Below, one piece after another: positions 29,277 to 37,387 of a stretch of 64,000 bases of DNA (position 1 is the first letter of the stretch; each line of letters begins with the position of its first letter). Source of the DNA: Betaproteobacteria bacterium (GTDB taxonomy: Bacteria > Pseudomonadota > Gammaproteobacteria > Burkholderiales > SG8-41); NCBI GenBank assembly GCA_021732605.1, contig JAKFUS010000015.1, positions 62,001 to 126,000 of the forward strand, given 5' to 3'. The notes beneath the pieces are model-generated. The model was not told the DNA's origin. It saw only the letters and a program-made list of their open reading frames with translations, and did not search any database. The position numbers and the translations under genes were made by a program.

Positions 29277-30083
29277 ATGCTGAGTCTCAAAGGCAAGGTC
29301 GCATTTGTCACCGGCGCAGGCAGTATCGGCGCGGGCTGGGGCAATGGGAAGGCCACCGCCGTGCTGCTGGCACGCCAGGGCGCGCAGGTGTTCGGCACCG
29401 ATCTCAACGCAGCAGCGGTGGAGGCCACGCGCGCGATTATCGCCAAGGAAGGCGGCGACTGCAGCACTTACATCTGCAACATGACGGATTCGGATTCAGT
29501 CAAAGCTGCAGTCGATGCCTGCATCAAAAAATACGGCCGCATCGACATTCTGATCAACAACGTCGGCGGCTCGGCCCCCGGCGATCCGGTGAGCATGAGC
29601 GAAGAAGTCTGGGACAGCCAGGTCGACCACAACCTGAAGACCGCCTTCCTCGGCTGCAAACACGTGTTGCCGGTGATGGAAAAACAAGGCAGCGGTGCCA
29701 TCGTCAATGTTTCATCGGTGGCAGGCTTTGCCCATCAGGTCGACGGCCGCGTGCACATCGCCTACAGCGCCACAAAATCCGGACTGCTCGGCTTCACCCG
29801 CGCCACCGCCATCGCCTATGTCAAAAAAGGCATCCGCTGCAATATGGTCGTGCTCGGCACCATGCACACGCCACTGGTCGAAGAACGTCTGATGAAACAA
29901 CTGGGACCCGAAGCCGCCGCAGATCTGGTGGCCAAGCGCCACGCTGCGGTACCCATCGGTCGTATGGGCGACGCCTGGGATAGCGCGCACGCCATATTGT
30001 TCCTGGCCTCCGATGAAGCGCGTTACATCACTGCCACCCAGCTGGTAGTGGATGGCGGGCTCACCGCGGCACGGCCTGGCTGA
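29277..30083 (+). CDS. Short-chain dehydrogenase/reductase
   Basis: 268-residue SDR. The coenzyme loop is unusual (TGAGSIGAGWGNGKATA, longer than TGxxxGxG). NVG in INNVGG, Ser in NVSSVAGF and the YSATK catalytic motif are intact. The C-terminus (DEARYITATQLVVDGGLTA) is standard. Probably oxidises a hydroxy intermediate in the pathway with the upstream CMD and MFS genes. A strong terminator follows. Confidence 0.9.
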   Translation: MLSLKGKVAFVTGAGSIGAGWGNGKATAVLLARQGAQVFGTDLNAAAVEATRAIIAKEGGDCSTYICNMTDSDSVKAAVDACIKKYGRIDILINNVGGSAPGDPVSMSEEVWDSQVDHNLKTAFLGCKHVLPVMEKQGSGAIVNVSSVAGFAHQVDGRVHIAYSATKSGLLGFTRATAIAYVKKGIRCNMVVLGTMHTPLVEERLMKQLGPEAAADLVAKRHAAVPIGRMGDAWDSAHAILFLASDEARYITATQLVVDGGLTAARPG

Positions 30084-30108
30084 GCCACTCATCAGTAACT
30101 GCAAAAAC

Positions 30109-30132
30109 AATGGGCGCCTGCGGGCGCCCATT
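30109..30132. terminator. Bidirectional terminator between SDR and prpF
   Basis: Perfect stem AATGGGCGCC / GGCGCCCATT. Left flank CAAAAACAA gives a U run for the minus strand; right flank TTAAGTATTTT gives a weak one for the plus strand. Confidence 0.75.
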
Positions 30133-30170
30133 TAAGTATTTTATATAAGTATTTGATTTTATTTGTAATT
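30133..30170 (-). repeat. AT-rich element, site D, two exact cores downstream of prpF
   Basis: Minus strand: AAATAAAATCAAATACTTA (30164 to 30146), then TATA and a second AAATACTTA (30141 to 30133), 13 bp apart. It lies within the terminator region after prpF. Confidence 0.7.
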
Positions 30171-30183
30171 TTATGCGGCCGAT

Positions 30184-31374
30184 TTACGCCACTTTAAGTT
30201 TGCCGGCAGCCATCATGCCCGGCACATGCGACGCCCGCACCAGCACCTGACCCTCGAACATGCGGCGCTGCGTGCGATAAAACGCACCCTGCTCCGCATG
30301 CCATTTTCCGTCTTTCTGTTTAACGGTGGCAGCCACGGTCAGGATGCCAGAGGGCATGCCGATGCGGATCGGCGCTTCTGCAGCAGTACCCTGGCGCAAC
30401 ACTTCATTGACAACACCACCTTCGAGGCGCGCCGCAACCGCCATACACAGCGACACCGTCAGCGGCAGCGCACGATGCGGTTGACCGTTGGAAATCACGC
30501 GACCGGTGAGATCGATGTCCTGCGCGGTGATCGCCGCGCCTGAGAGCATTTTTGCATCCTGTGCCGCAGAGACAAAACCGATGAAGGGCACAGATTTGTT
30601 TTTTGCCGCATCTTCGACACTCTTCGTAATGCACATCGCCACCGAAGCAGCCCGGCGGATCGCTTCGAGTTTTGACATCACTGCCGCATTGGCTTCCAGC
30701 GCTTCCGGCAGTTCAATACCGGTCAGGCCGAGATCCTTGGCGTTGACCCACACCGTGGCATTCGCCGCGTCGACCATCGATGCGCGAATCTTGCCGACGC
30801 CAGGCACGTCGAGGGTGTCGATCACATTGCCGGTGGGCAGCAGTTGGCCGGTGGTGGCACCACCCGGATCGCGGAACTCGAGTTTCACCGGTGAGCCGGT
30901 GCCCGACACGCCCGGTATCGCCAGATCACCATCAACCGCCGCCAACCCGTCGTCGAGACTGAACAGTGCGTGAATGATTTTTTTGGTGTTGGTGTTGTGG
31001 ATACGGACCAGCGCTTCGCGACCAGACACCTTGACGATGCCCTCGTCCACCGCAAACGGGCCCATCGCCGAGGACATGTTGCCGCAGTTCGCGCCGTAAT
31101 CAACTTTGGCTTCTTTCACCTGCACCTGGGCAAAGGTGTAATCGATATCGGCATCGGGCCGCGTCGGCGGTCCGACCACGCAGACTTTCGACAGTGAAGA
31201 CACGCCACCGCCCATGCCGTCGAGCTGGCGGCCGTTGGGATCGGGGCTGCCAATCGCGGCGAGGAAAATCTCATCCCACAAGGCCTTGTCCTGCGGCAGG
31301 TCACGCTGGTTGAACACCACTGCGTTGCTGGTGCCGCCGCGCATGAACACTGCGGGCAGTTTGAATTGTTTCAT
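30184..31374 (-). CDS. PrpF-family isomerase (4-oxalomesaconate tautomerase / aconitate isomerase type)
   Basis: 396 residues of the PrpF family (diaminopimelate-epimerase fold). FMRGGTSNAVVFNQRDLP, DGMGGGVSSLSKVCVVGPP and DYGANCGNMSSAMGPFAVDEG carry the typical active-site Cys and the GNMSSA segment. PTGNVIDTLDVPGVGKIRASMVDAANATVWVNA is also family-typical. Members catalyse cis-trans or double-bond isomerisation of aconitate-like acids (methylaconitate, oxalomesaconate). No prpB/C/D or gal genes are nearby, so a specific substrate is not assigned. It is divergent from the class II aldolase gene at 31576. Confidence 0.88.
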   Translation of the reverse strand: MKQFKLPAVFMRGGTSNAVVFNQRDLPQDKALWDEIFLAAIGSPDPNGRQLDGMGGGVSSLSKVCVVGPPTRPDADIDYTFAQVQVKEAKVDYGANCGNMSSAMGPFAVDEGIVKVSGREALVRIHNTNTKKIIHALFSLDDGLAAVDGDLAIPGVSGTGSPVKLEFRDPGGATTGQLLPTGNVIDTLDVPGVGKIRASMVDAANATVWVNAKDLGLTGIELPEALEANAAVMSKLEAIRRAASVAMCITKSVEDAAKNKSVPFIGFVSAAQDAKMLSGAAITAQDIDLTGRVISNGQPHRALPLTVSLCMAVAARLEGGVVNEVLRQGTAAEAPIRIGMPSGILTVAATVKQKDGKWHAEQGAFYRTQRRMFEGQVLVRASHVPGMMAAGKLKVA

Positions 31375-31575
31375 GGAGCCTCCTGTGCATCTGCTGAGTC
31401 AGTTGCGAGCGTGTTCACGATATGGATTTCCGGCAATACAAAGCACACTGAAACACTGGTTGTCGTTCATCCTCGGTGCCGGACTGCGGTATTCTAATGG
31501 CAATTACACACCAAAGCCCGGGCGGCTGCCGCGTAAATCCGGATCACGCCACTCGCTATTACAGGTATCCATCAT
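31375..31575. other. Divergent intergenic region
   Basis: About 200 bp between prpF and the aldolase gene. It must hold promoters for both; I see no confident -35/-10 pair or operator, apart from a TATTCT near 31490 that could be a plus-strand -10. Confidence 0.3.
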
Positions 31576-32460
31576 ATGAAAAGACGTGCTGCCACCACTG
31601 CCAAACACCGCCCCGCCGCCTCGCGCAAACGCGCTGCGAAGCAAGTCCCCTTGGGGGGCGCTGCGCGCTGTGCAACAAGTCCCCTCGGGGGAAAGCAAGT
31701 CCCCTTGGGGGGCAACATCAATACAGCGGAATGGCAGGCCCGCGTCGAACTCGCCGCCGCGTACCGGCTGACTGCGATGATGGGCTGGACCGACATGCTG
31801 GGCACACACATCTCCTGCCGCGTGCCGGGCACCCACGACCAGTTCCTGATCAACCCCTACGGCCTGCTGTTCGAGGAAATGACCGCCTCCGACCTGATCA
31901 AATGCGACATCGAAGGCCGCAAGCTTTCGGACTCGCCCTACGAAGTGAACTCGGCCGGATTCACCATCCACAGCGCGATCCATATGGGCAATCACGATGC
32001 CGAGGCCGTGATGCATTGCCATACCCAGTACGGCGTCGCCGTGGCCTCGCAGAAACAGGGGCTGCTGCCGCTGACGCAGATGGCGCTGACTGCCCTCTCG
32101 CAGGTGCGTTACCACGACTTCGAGGGCGTGGCCGAAGACCACAACGAGCGTGAACGCCTGGTGCGTGATCTCGGCGACGGCAGCATGCTGATCCTGCGCA
32201 ACCACGGCACGCTGACCGTGGGCTCCAGCGTCGGCGAAATGTTCGCGCGCATGTTCCGCCTGGAACGCGCCTGCAAATTCCAGATCACTGCAATGACCGG
32301 TGGCGCAGAACTGAACCGTATCCCGAATGAAATCATCAACCACACCCTGGAGCAGGGCGGGATGATTTATGGCAAAAGCGGTCGTGGTGCCGGCGGCAAG
32401 CTGATGTGGGACGCACTCAAGCGCAAGCTCGACAAGGAAGCCCCCGGTTACGCCCGCTGA
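31576..32460 (+). CDS. Class II aldolase/adducin family protein with repeat-derived N-terminus
   Basis: 294 residues. Recognisable aldolase domain from about residue 48: AEWQARVELAAAYRLTAMMGWTDMLGTHISCRVPG, FEEMTASDLIKCD, FTIHSAIHMGN, MHCHTQYGVAVASQ (HxH metal site) and LILRNHGTLTVG. The first ~47 residues (RRAATTAKHR...KQVPLGG) are basic and low-complexity, and residues about 22-46 are encoded by GC-rich palindromic repeats, so the native start may lie further in. Aldol cleavage or decarboxylation of a sugar acid or hydroxy-keto acid is likely, probably linked to the divergent isomerase. Confidence 0.85.
   Translation: MKRRAATTAKHRPAASRKRAAKQVPLGGAARCATSPLGGKQVPLGGNINTAEWQARVELAAAYRLTAMMGWTDMLGTHISCRVPGTHDQFLINPYGLLFEEMTASDLIKCDIEGRKLSDSPYEVNSAGFTIHSAIHMGNHDAEAVMHCHTQYGVAVASQKQGLLPLTQMALTALSQVRYHDFEGVAEDHNERERLVRDLGDGSMLILRNHGTLTVGSSVGEMFARMFRLERACKFQITAMTGGAELNRIPNEIINHTLEQGGMIYGKSGRGAGGKLMWDALKRKLDKEAPGYAR
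31642..31712 (+). repeat. Three palindromic CAAGTCCCC(T/C)(T/C)GGGGG repeats inside the aldolase 5' end
   Basis: Copies at 31642-31658, 31676-31692 and 31696-31712, each a small palindrome (CCCC-T(T/C)-GGGG). They are translated in frame, two of them as KQVPLGG. Likely small intergenic-type hairpin repeats captured by the coding frame. Confidence 0.75.
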
Positions 32461-32517
32461 AACACTGACGCCCAAACTTCCGCGACGCTGCCGTAACCAC
32501 CGACAGCGCCGCTTTTT

Positions 32518-32568
32518 ACGCCACCGTTTTTTGCGCCACCGTTTTTTGCGCCACCGTTTTTTGCGCCA
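32518..32568 (+). repeat. 15-bp tandem repeat (CGCCACCGTTTTTTG unit, about 3.5 copies)
   Basis: Units at 32518-32532, 32533-32547 and 32548-32562, then a partial copy. It lies between the aldolase stop and the MFS start and would encode an in-frame APPFF repeat if translation began further upstream, but no start codon is available there. Copy number may vary. Confidence 0.8.
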
Positions 32569-32577
32569 CATATCACC

Positions 32578-33714
32578 TTGAAACCGATCACCGTTGTCAC
32601 GCTGCTGACGCTCGCCATGCAGGGCGGCCACATGGGCAGCCGCGTCGTGGCCTCCCTGCTCGCCCTGAACCTGGGCGCCGGCCCGCTGCTGATCGGCATC
32701 CTGATCGCCTCCTACTCGATATTCCAGCTCGGTTTCGCGCTGATTGTCGGCCGCATCTCAGACCGTTACGGTTCGCGCTGGCCGATGCTCGGCGGCGCCA
32801 TCACTTTCGGCGCGGGGCTGATCATCCCTGCCGTGTGGCCGACGCTGCCGGCGCTGTTCATCTCAGCACCCTTGATCGGCGGCGGCTTTGTATTCTTCAA
32901 CGTTGCCGTGCAGAGCCTCGCCGGCACGCTGGGCACGGCGGCAGAGCGCACGCGTAATTTCTCGACGCTGAGCCTGGGCTACTCCAGCGGCCACATGGTC
33001 GGCCCGGTCATCGCCGGCGTGATGATCGACCGTTTCGGATTCGGCTCCGCCTACATTGCGTTTGCCGTCCTCGTGCTGTGTCCGATACTCACCCTGGCCC
33101 TGTCGCCACGACTGGGCGCCAATGGCACCCGCAGCGAGCCGCAAAAGAGCAGCGCTTTCGAATTGATGCGCCTGCCTTCCCTGCGCCGGATGATCATCGT
33201 CAGCGGGCTGGTCACCACCGGCTGGGATCTGTATACGTTTTATGTACCGATTTACGGCCATTCCATCGGCCTGTCGGCATCGACCATCGGCGCCATCCTT
33301 GGTGCCTTCGCCGCGGCGAGCTTCATCGTGCGTGTCGCCCTGCCGGTATTGACCCGGCGTTTCAGCGTGGAAACCGTACTCGCCGCGGCCATGGGTATCG
33401 CCGCACTGCTGTTCATCCCGTTCGCCTTCATAGAATACGTGCCGGCGCTGATGGCACTGTCGTTCGGTATTGGCCTGACCCTCGGCGTCAGTCAGCCGCT
33501 GACCCTCAACCTGACCTACAACCGCTCTCCTGCGGGCCGTTCGGGAGAAGTCACCGGACTGCGGCTGACCATCAACAACATCACCCATATCGGCGTCCCG
33601 CTGGCCGCCGGTTCGGTCGGCGCACTGCTCGGCATCGTGCCGGTGTTCTGGGCCAGCGCCCTGATCCTGCTGGTCAGCGGATGGATGTCCCACACCGACC
33701 GACAAAGCCAATAA
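32578..33714 (+). CDS. Major facilitator superfamily transporter
   Basis: 378 residues, about 11-12 transmembrane helices. The A motif (GRISDRYGSRWPMLGG) after helix 2 and the second-half region (RRFSVETVLAAAMGIAALLFIPF) are clear. The start is TTG 32578, because helix 1 (TVVTLLTLAMQGGHMGSRVVASLLAL) begins immediately; no ATG lies upstream before a stop at 32494. The leader contains the 15-bp tandem repeat. Possibly exports or imports a product of the upstream aldolase. Confidence 0.85.
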   Translation: MKPITVVTLLTLAMQGGHMGSRVVASLLALNLGAGPLLIGILIASYSIFQLGFALIVGRISDRYGSRWPMLGGAITFGAGLIIPAVWPTLPALFISAPLIGGGFVFFNVAVQSLAGTLGTAAERTRNFSTLSLGYSSGHMVGPVIAGVMIDRFGFGSAYIAFAVLVLCPILTLALSPRLGANGTRSEPQKSSAFELMRLPSLRRMIIVSGLVTTGWDLYTFYVPIYGHSIGLSASTIGAILGAFAAASFIVRVALPVLTRRFSVETVLAAAMGIAALLFIPFAFIEYVPALMALSFGIGLTLGVSQPLTLNLTYNRSPAGRSGEVTGLRLTINNITHIGVPLAAGSVGALLGIVPVFWASALILLVSGWMSHTDRQSQ

Positions 33715-33746
33715 AAACGCCGCCGCGGTTGCCCGCAGACGGCGTT
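33713..33746 (-). terminator. Intrinsic terminator after tctC
   Basis: Minus strand: stem AACGCCG / CGGCGTT with a GC-rich loop, followed by TTTTTATT. It overlaps the stop of the converging MFS gene. Confidence 0.7.
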
Positions 33747-33786
33747 GAAATGACTTGCCGCGGCAAAAATTCGCCGCCAGGCTATT

Positions 33787-34788
33787 TTATTTAAGCACGA
33801 TACCGGCGGCTTTGATTACCTTGCCATACTTGTCGAGCTCGGATTTCATCAGCGCCATCATTTCCGCCGGGGTATTGGTCAAAGAACTGGCACCATTTTT
33901 CTCGAACTGCGCGCCCATTTCCGGCGAATTGGCAATTGCCGTCAGTTCTGTCTGCAGTCTGGTCAATACCGGTTTCGGTGTGCCCTTGGGCGCAAAAAAT
34001 CCCAACCACAGCGATACCTCGAAACCGGGATAACCCGACTCCGCAACTGTCGGCACATTGGGCAATGCTGGCGAACGTTTGGAGGTTCCCACCGCAATCG
34101 GCCGCAGGCGGCCGGCCTGGGCATGCGGCAACACCGCCGGCATGCTGCCGAACAATGCCTGCACCTGACCGCCAAGCGCGGCCGCGCCGGCCGGGCCGTT
34201 GCCGCCATAAGGGATGTGCACGATGTCCATGCCAGCGGCACGATTGAGCATCTCCATCGCCAGTTGCGTGGTCGAACCGGTGCCGGCTGAGGCATAGTTC
34301 AGTTTGCCCGGCTGCGACTTGGCGAGCGCGACGAACTCCTTGAGGTTGTTCGCCTTGACCCCGGGGTGGAGCACCAGCAGATAGGGCGTGGAGGCGACCA
34401 GCGTGATGGGTTCGAAATCCTTGACCGGATCGTAATTCACTTTCGCGTACGCTGCCGGTGCGATGACGTGGGTGCTGGTCGTGCCCATGGTCAGCGTATG
34501 GCCGTCGGGTGTTGCCTTGGCGGCGATTTCGGTGCCGATGGTGCCGCCGGCGCCGCCGCGGTTGTCGACGATGACCTGCTGCCCGAGTTTTTCACCCAGC
34601 CGCTGCGCCACCAGACGGGCGATGATATCGGTGGATCCGCCGGCCGGAAACGCCACGATCAAGCGCACCGGCTTGGTCGGATAAGTTTGCGCAATACTGG
34701 TCTGCGCAAAGCCAGACGCCGGAATGACGCCGGCGGCAACCAGCAGCGATCCTGCCACTACACCTGCAATTTTATTGTTGATTCGCAC
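33787..34788 (-). CDS. tctC: TctC substrate-binding protein of the tctBAC transporter
   Basis: 333 residues, GTG start with GAGGAG upstream. Signal peptide NKIAGVVAGSLLVAAGVIPASGFAQ; mature TYPTKPVRLIVAFPAGGSTDIIARL. VIVDNRGGAGGTIG, ATPDGHT and HIPYGGNGPAG are family marks. This is the only Bug gene in the window next to permease genes, so it is the cognate receptor of the TctAB system. A strong intrinsic terminator lies between it and tctA, probably setting its relative expression. Confidence 0.93.
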   Translation of the reverse strand: MRINNKIAGVVAGSLLVAAGVIPASGFAQTSIAQTYPTKPVRLIVAFPAGGSTDIIARLVAQRLGEKLGQQVIVDNRGGAGGTIGTEIAAKATPDGHTLTMGTTSTHVIAPAAYAKVNYDPVKDFEPITLVASTPYLLVLHPGVKANNLKEFVALAKSQPGKLNYASAGTGSTTQLAMEMLNRAAGMDIVHIPYGGNGPAGAAALGGQVQALFGSMPAVLPHAQAGRLRPIAVGTSKRSPALPNVPTVAESGYPGFEVSLWLGFFAPKGTPKPVLTRLQTELTAIANSPEMGAQFEKNGASSLTNTPAEMMALMKSELDKYGKVIKAAGIVLK

Positions 34789-34802
34789 TATCGTCTCCTC
34801 AC

Positions 34803-34831
34803 AAAAAAAACACGCGGCAAGATGCCGCGTG
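34803..34831 (-). terminator. Intercistronic intrinsic terminator between tctA and tctC
   Basis: Minus strand: perfect 9-bp stem CACGCGGCA / TGCCGCGTG, loop TCT, then eight T. Located 15 nt before the tctC start, inside an otherwise co-directional operon. Confidence 0.85.
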
Positions 34832-34869
34832 CTTAGTTATTACGACACGTTGGCCGTTGCTGCAGATTA

Positions 34870-36396
34870 TTACAACACAGCCGACTCGGCCACAGCTTCC
34901 TCGCGCTTTTTGCGGAAGGACGGCACAATCATGAACGCCAGCAAGAGTGCTGTCGCCACCAGGAATGCCGCACTGATCGGGCGCGTAATGAATACCGTTG
35001 GATCGCCACGCGAGATCAGCAGTGCACGGCGCAGGTTTTCTTCCATCAGCGGTCCCAGCACGAACGCCAGAATCAGCGGCGCAGGCTCGCATTTGAGCTT
35101 CATGAAGATGTAACCCAGCACACCGAACAGGATCGTCATGTAGATGTCGAGATCCAGGTTGTTCACGCTGTAAACGCCGATGGCCATGAACACCATGATT
35201 GCCGGGTACAGGAAACGGTACGGCACCTTCAGCAGCTTGATCCACAGGCCGACCAGCGGCAGGTTCAGGATCACCAGCATGGCGTTACCGATCCACATGC
35301 TCGCGATCAGCCCCCAGAACAGGTCGGGACGCTGGGTCATCACCTGCGGACCCGGGGCGATACCCTGAATCGTCAGCGCACCCAGCAGCAGCGCCATCGT
35401 CGCGCCGTGGGGGATACCCAGGGTCAGCGTGGTGATGAACGCGCACTGCACGGCCGAATTGTTGGCCGATTCAGGGGCCGCAACACCGCGAATGTCGCCC
35501 TTGCCGAAGTTCTCCGGATTCTTGGCCAGCTTCTTCTCCACCGCATAGGCCGAGAATGCGCTGATCGTCGGACCGCCGCCAGGCAGCGTACCGAAGAACG
35601 CGCCGATCGCCGTGCCGCGCAGGATCGCGCCAAAGGAATCCTTCATGTCTTTCGCGGTCGGCATCAGGCCGGTGATTTTCTGGTTCAGAATGTCCCGGCT
35701 CGCGGTATCGGCCTTGTCCTGCAGGTTGCTCAGGATTTCGGCAAAACCGAACAGACCCATCGCCACCACGACAAAGCTCAGTCCGTCAGCCAAGCCTGAT
35801 GCGCCAAAAGTGAAGCGAGACATGCCGGAATTGACGTCAGTGCCGACAATACCAACCAGCAGTCCGAGCACGATCATGCAAATCGTTTTCAGCATCCCGC
35901 CATGAGCCAGCACAGCCGCAGCAATCAGCGCCATGACCATCAGCGAGAAATACTCGGGTGCGCCGAATTTCAGTGCGATTTCGGCAAGCGGCGGTCCAAC
36001 CAGTGCGACCAGAATGGTGCCAACGGTGCCGGCGAAGAATGAACCGATGGCAGCAATCGCCAGTGCCGGTCCCGCACGCCCCTGCCGCGCCATCGCGTAA
36101 CCGTCCATACAGGTAACCACCGAGGCCGATTCGCCGGGCAGGTTAACCAGAATGGCTGTTGTAGAACCACCATACTGCGTGCCGTAGTAAATGCCCGACA
36201 GCATGATGATGGCGCCTACCGCATCAAGATTAAAGGTCAGCGGCAGGAGCATCGCCACCGCAGCCACCGGACCGATGCCGGGCAGCACGCCGATCAGCGT
36301 ACCAACGAGTACGCCGATAAAGCAGTAGAACAGGTTGATTGGTGAAACCGCTGTCGAAAACCCCAGCGCCAGATTCGAAATGATGTCAGTTTCCAT
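34870..36396 (-). CDS. tctA: TctA large permease subunit of the tripartite tricarboxylate transporter
   Basis: 508 residues, about 10-12 transmembrane helices. The conserved GVLVGTLIGVLPGIGPVAAVAMLLPLTF motif, IYYGTQYGGSTTAILVNLPGESASVVTCMDGY and the second GTAIGAFFGTLPGGGPTISAFSAY repeat identify TctA. With TctB it forms the cation-coupled inner-membrane channel fed by TctC. It starts 1 nt after the tctB stop, with GGAG in the tctB end, so the two are translationally coupled. Confidence 0.95.
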   Translation of the reverse strand: METDIISNLALGFSTAVSPINLFYCFIGVLVGTLIGVLPGIGPVAAVAMLLPLTFNLDAVGAIIMLSGIYYGTQYGGSTTAILVNLPGESASVVTCMDGYAMARQGRAGPALAIAAIGSFFAGTVGTILVALVGPPLAEIALKFGAPEYFSLMVMALIAAAVLAHGGMLKTICMIVLGLLVGIVGTDVNSGMSRFTFGASGLADGLSFVVVAMGLFGFAEILSNLQDKADTASRDILNQKITGLMPTAKDMKDSFGAILRGTAIGAFFGTLPGGGPTISAFSAYAVEKKLAKNPENFGKGDIRGVAAPESANNSAVQCAFITTLTLGIPHGATMALLLGALTIQGIAPGPQVMTQRPDLFWGLIASMWIGNAMLVILNLPLVGLWIKLLKVPYRFLYPAIMVFMAIGVYSVNNLDLDIYMTILFGVLGYIFMKLKCEPAPLILAFVLGPLMEENLRRALLISRGDPTVFITRPISAAFLVATALLLAFMIVPSFRKKREEAVAESAVL

Positions 36397-36397
36397 G

Positions 36398-36844
36398 CTA
36401 TCTCCACCAGAACAGCGGGAACGGCAGTTCGATGCCGTAAATGAAAATGCCGACCGCGCCCGCGATCAGCACCACGGTCATGATCAGCACTTCAACGATC
36501 TTGAACGTCTGGCCGGCAGCTGCGGTAATCACCGACAGCAGGAACAGCGCCGGAATGAAGCCGATGTGATCAACGCCCCAGCCGAAGGCCAGAAAGCCCA
36601 CGCTCAGCATGATCATCGGTTTCCATGCGAACGGTGTGACTTTCGGACCTTCCGTTTTCAACGCCATTACCGCCACGATGGCACCGAGCAGCAGCATGAT
36701 CCCGCCCAGCCAGGTGGGGAAATATCCCGGTCCCATGCGGCTCGCCGTACCCATGGGGTAATCGGTCGATAACCAGATGGCCAAGGCTCCGAAGCTGGCG
36801 AACATCATGCCGGCCCAGAAATCTTCCTGATTCTTGATTTTCAA
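36398..36844 (-). CDS. tctB: TctB small membrane subunit of the tripartite tricarboxylate transporter
   Basis: 148 residues with four hydrophobic segments, starting with IKNQEDFWAGMMFASFGALAIWLSTDYPMGTASRMGPGYFP, the typical TctB opening. The start codon is TTG, supported by a perfect AGGAGG 8 nt upstream. First gene of tctBAC; the promoter should lie in the 540-bp region upstream. Confidence 0.92.
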   Translation of the reverse strand: MKIKNQEDFWAGMMFASFGALAIWLSTDYPMGTASRMGPGYFPTWLGGIMLLLGAIVAVMALKTEGPKVTPFAWKPMIMLSVGFLAFGWGVDHIGFIPALFLLSVITAAAGQTFKIVEVLIMTVVLIAGAVGIFIYGIELPFPLFWWR

Positions 36845-37387
36845 CTGAACATCCTCCTGATTTCAAAAACAAGATACTGGAACGAACCACACTTCCAGTC
36901 CGGTGTGCCGCACAACTAAGCACACAATGTTGATATGCCTGCGACGGTCGATCTTTGGCGCTTCTTTGATGCTTCTTTTTTAAACCCCTGCATTATCATG
37001 CAGACTTCTGCTTACACATTACGGAATCGGACTTTACACGAAGCCCTTACTCAAACAAAGCTTTTTTGCCTCTGCCATGGTGCGACGCACAACGCATTTC
37101 CAGTCGTAGATCAACTCAATTGCACCACTCAGGATTTGATTGCGGAAACCGCAAATCGGGAAGTCTTTATAGGCCGCGCCACTTACGCAAGACTTACGCG
37201 GGCATGTGCGGCGATGAATAAAAGCGCCAGGACAAATTTGCACGCCTGCGGTGCATCCGCCCGTTATCAAAAGCGCAATCCTTGGATACCCGGTTTGTTG
37301 GGGCATGACCGCGCTCAAATGGTGCATGCGCAAACAGGCTGCGTAACAATGCATCAGTTGCCTCGCGCATACCGCCCCCGCAGGGCA
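36845..37387. other. 540-bp intergenic region without a convincing gene
   Basis: Lies between tctB and the next Bug gene, both on the minus strand. Open frames here have no recognisable domain. It shows lower GC, a short direct repeat (CTTACGCAAGA / CTTACGCGGGC near 37186-37202) and no clear terminator. It may hold the tctBAC promoter, a degraded gene or a small RNA; I cannot decide. Confidence 0.4.

Noticed and set aside
32518-32568. Tandem repeats considered as CRISPR
   Set aside because: Units are contiguous 15-mers without spacers and there are no cas genes. The 14-bp repeat at 54447 is rejected for the same reason.
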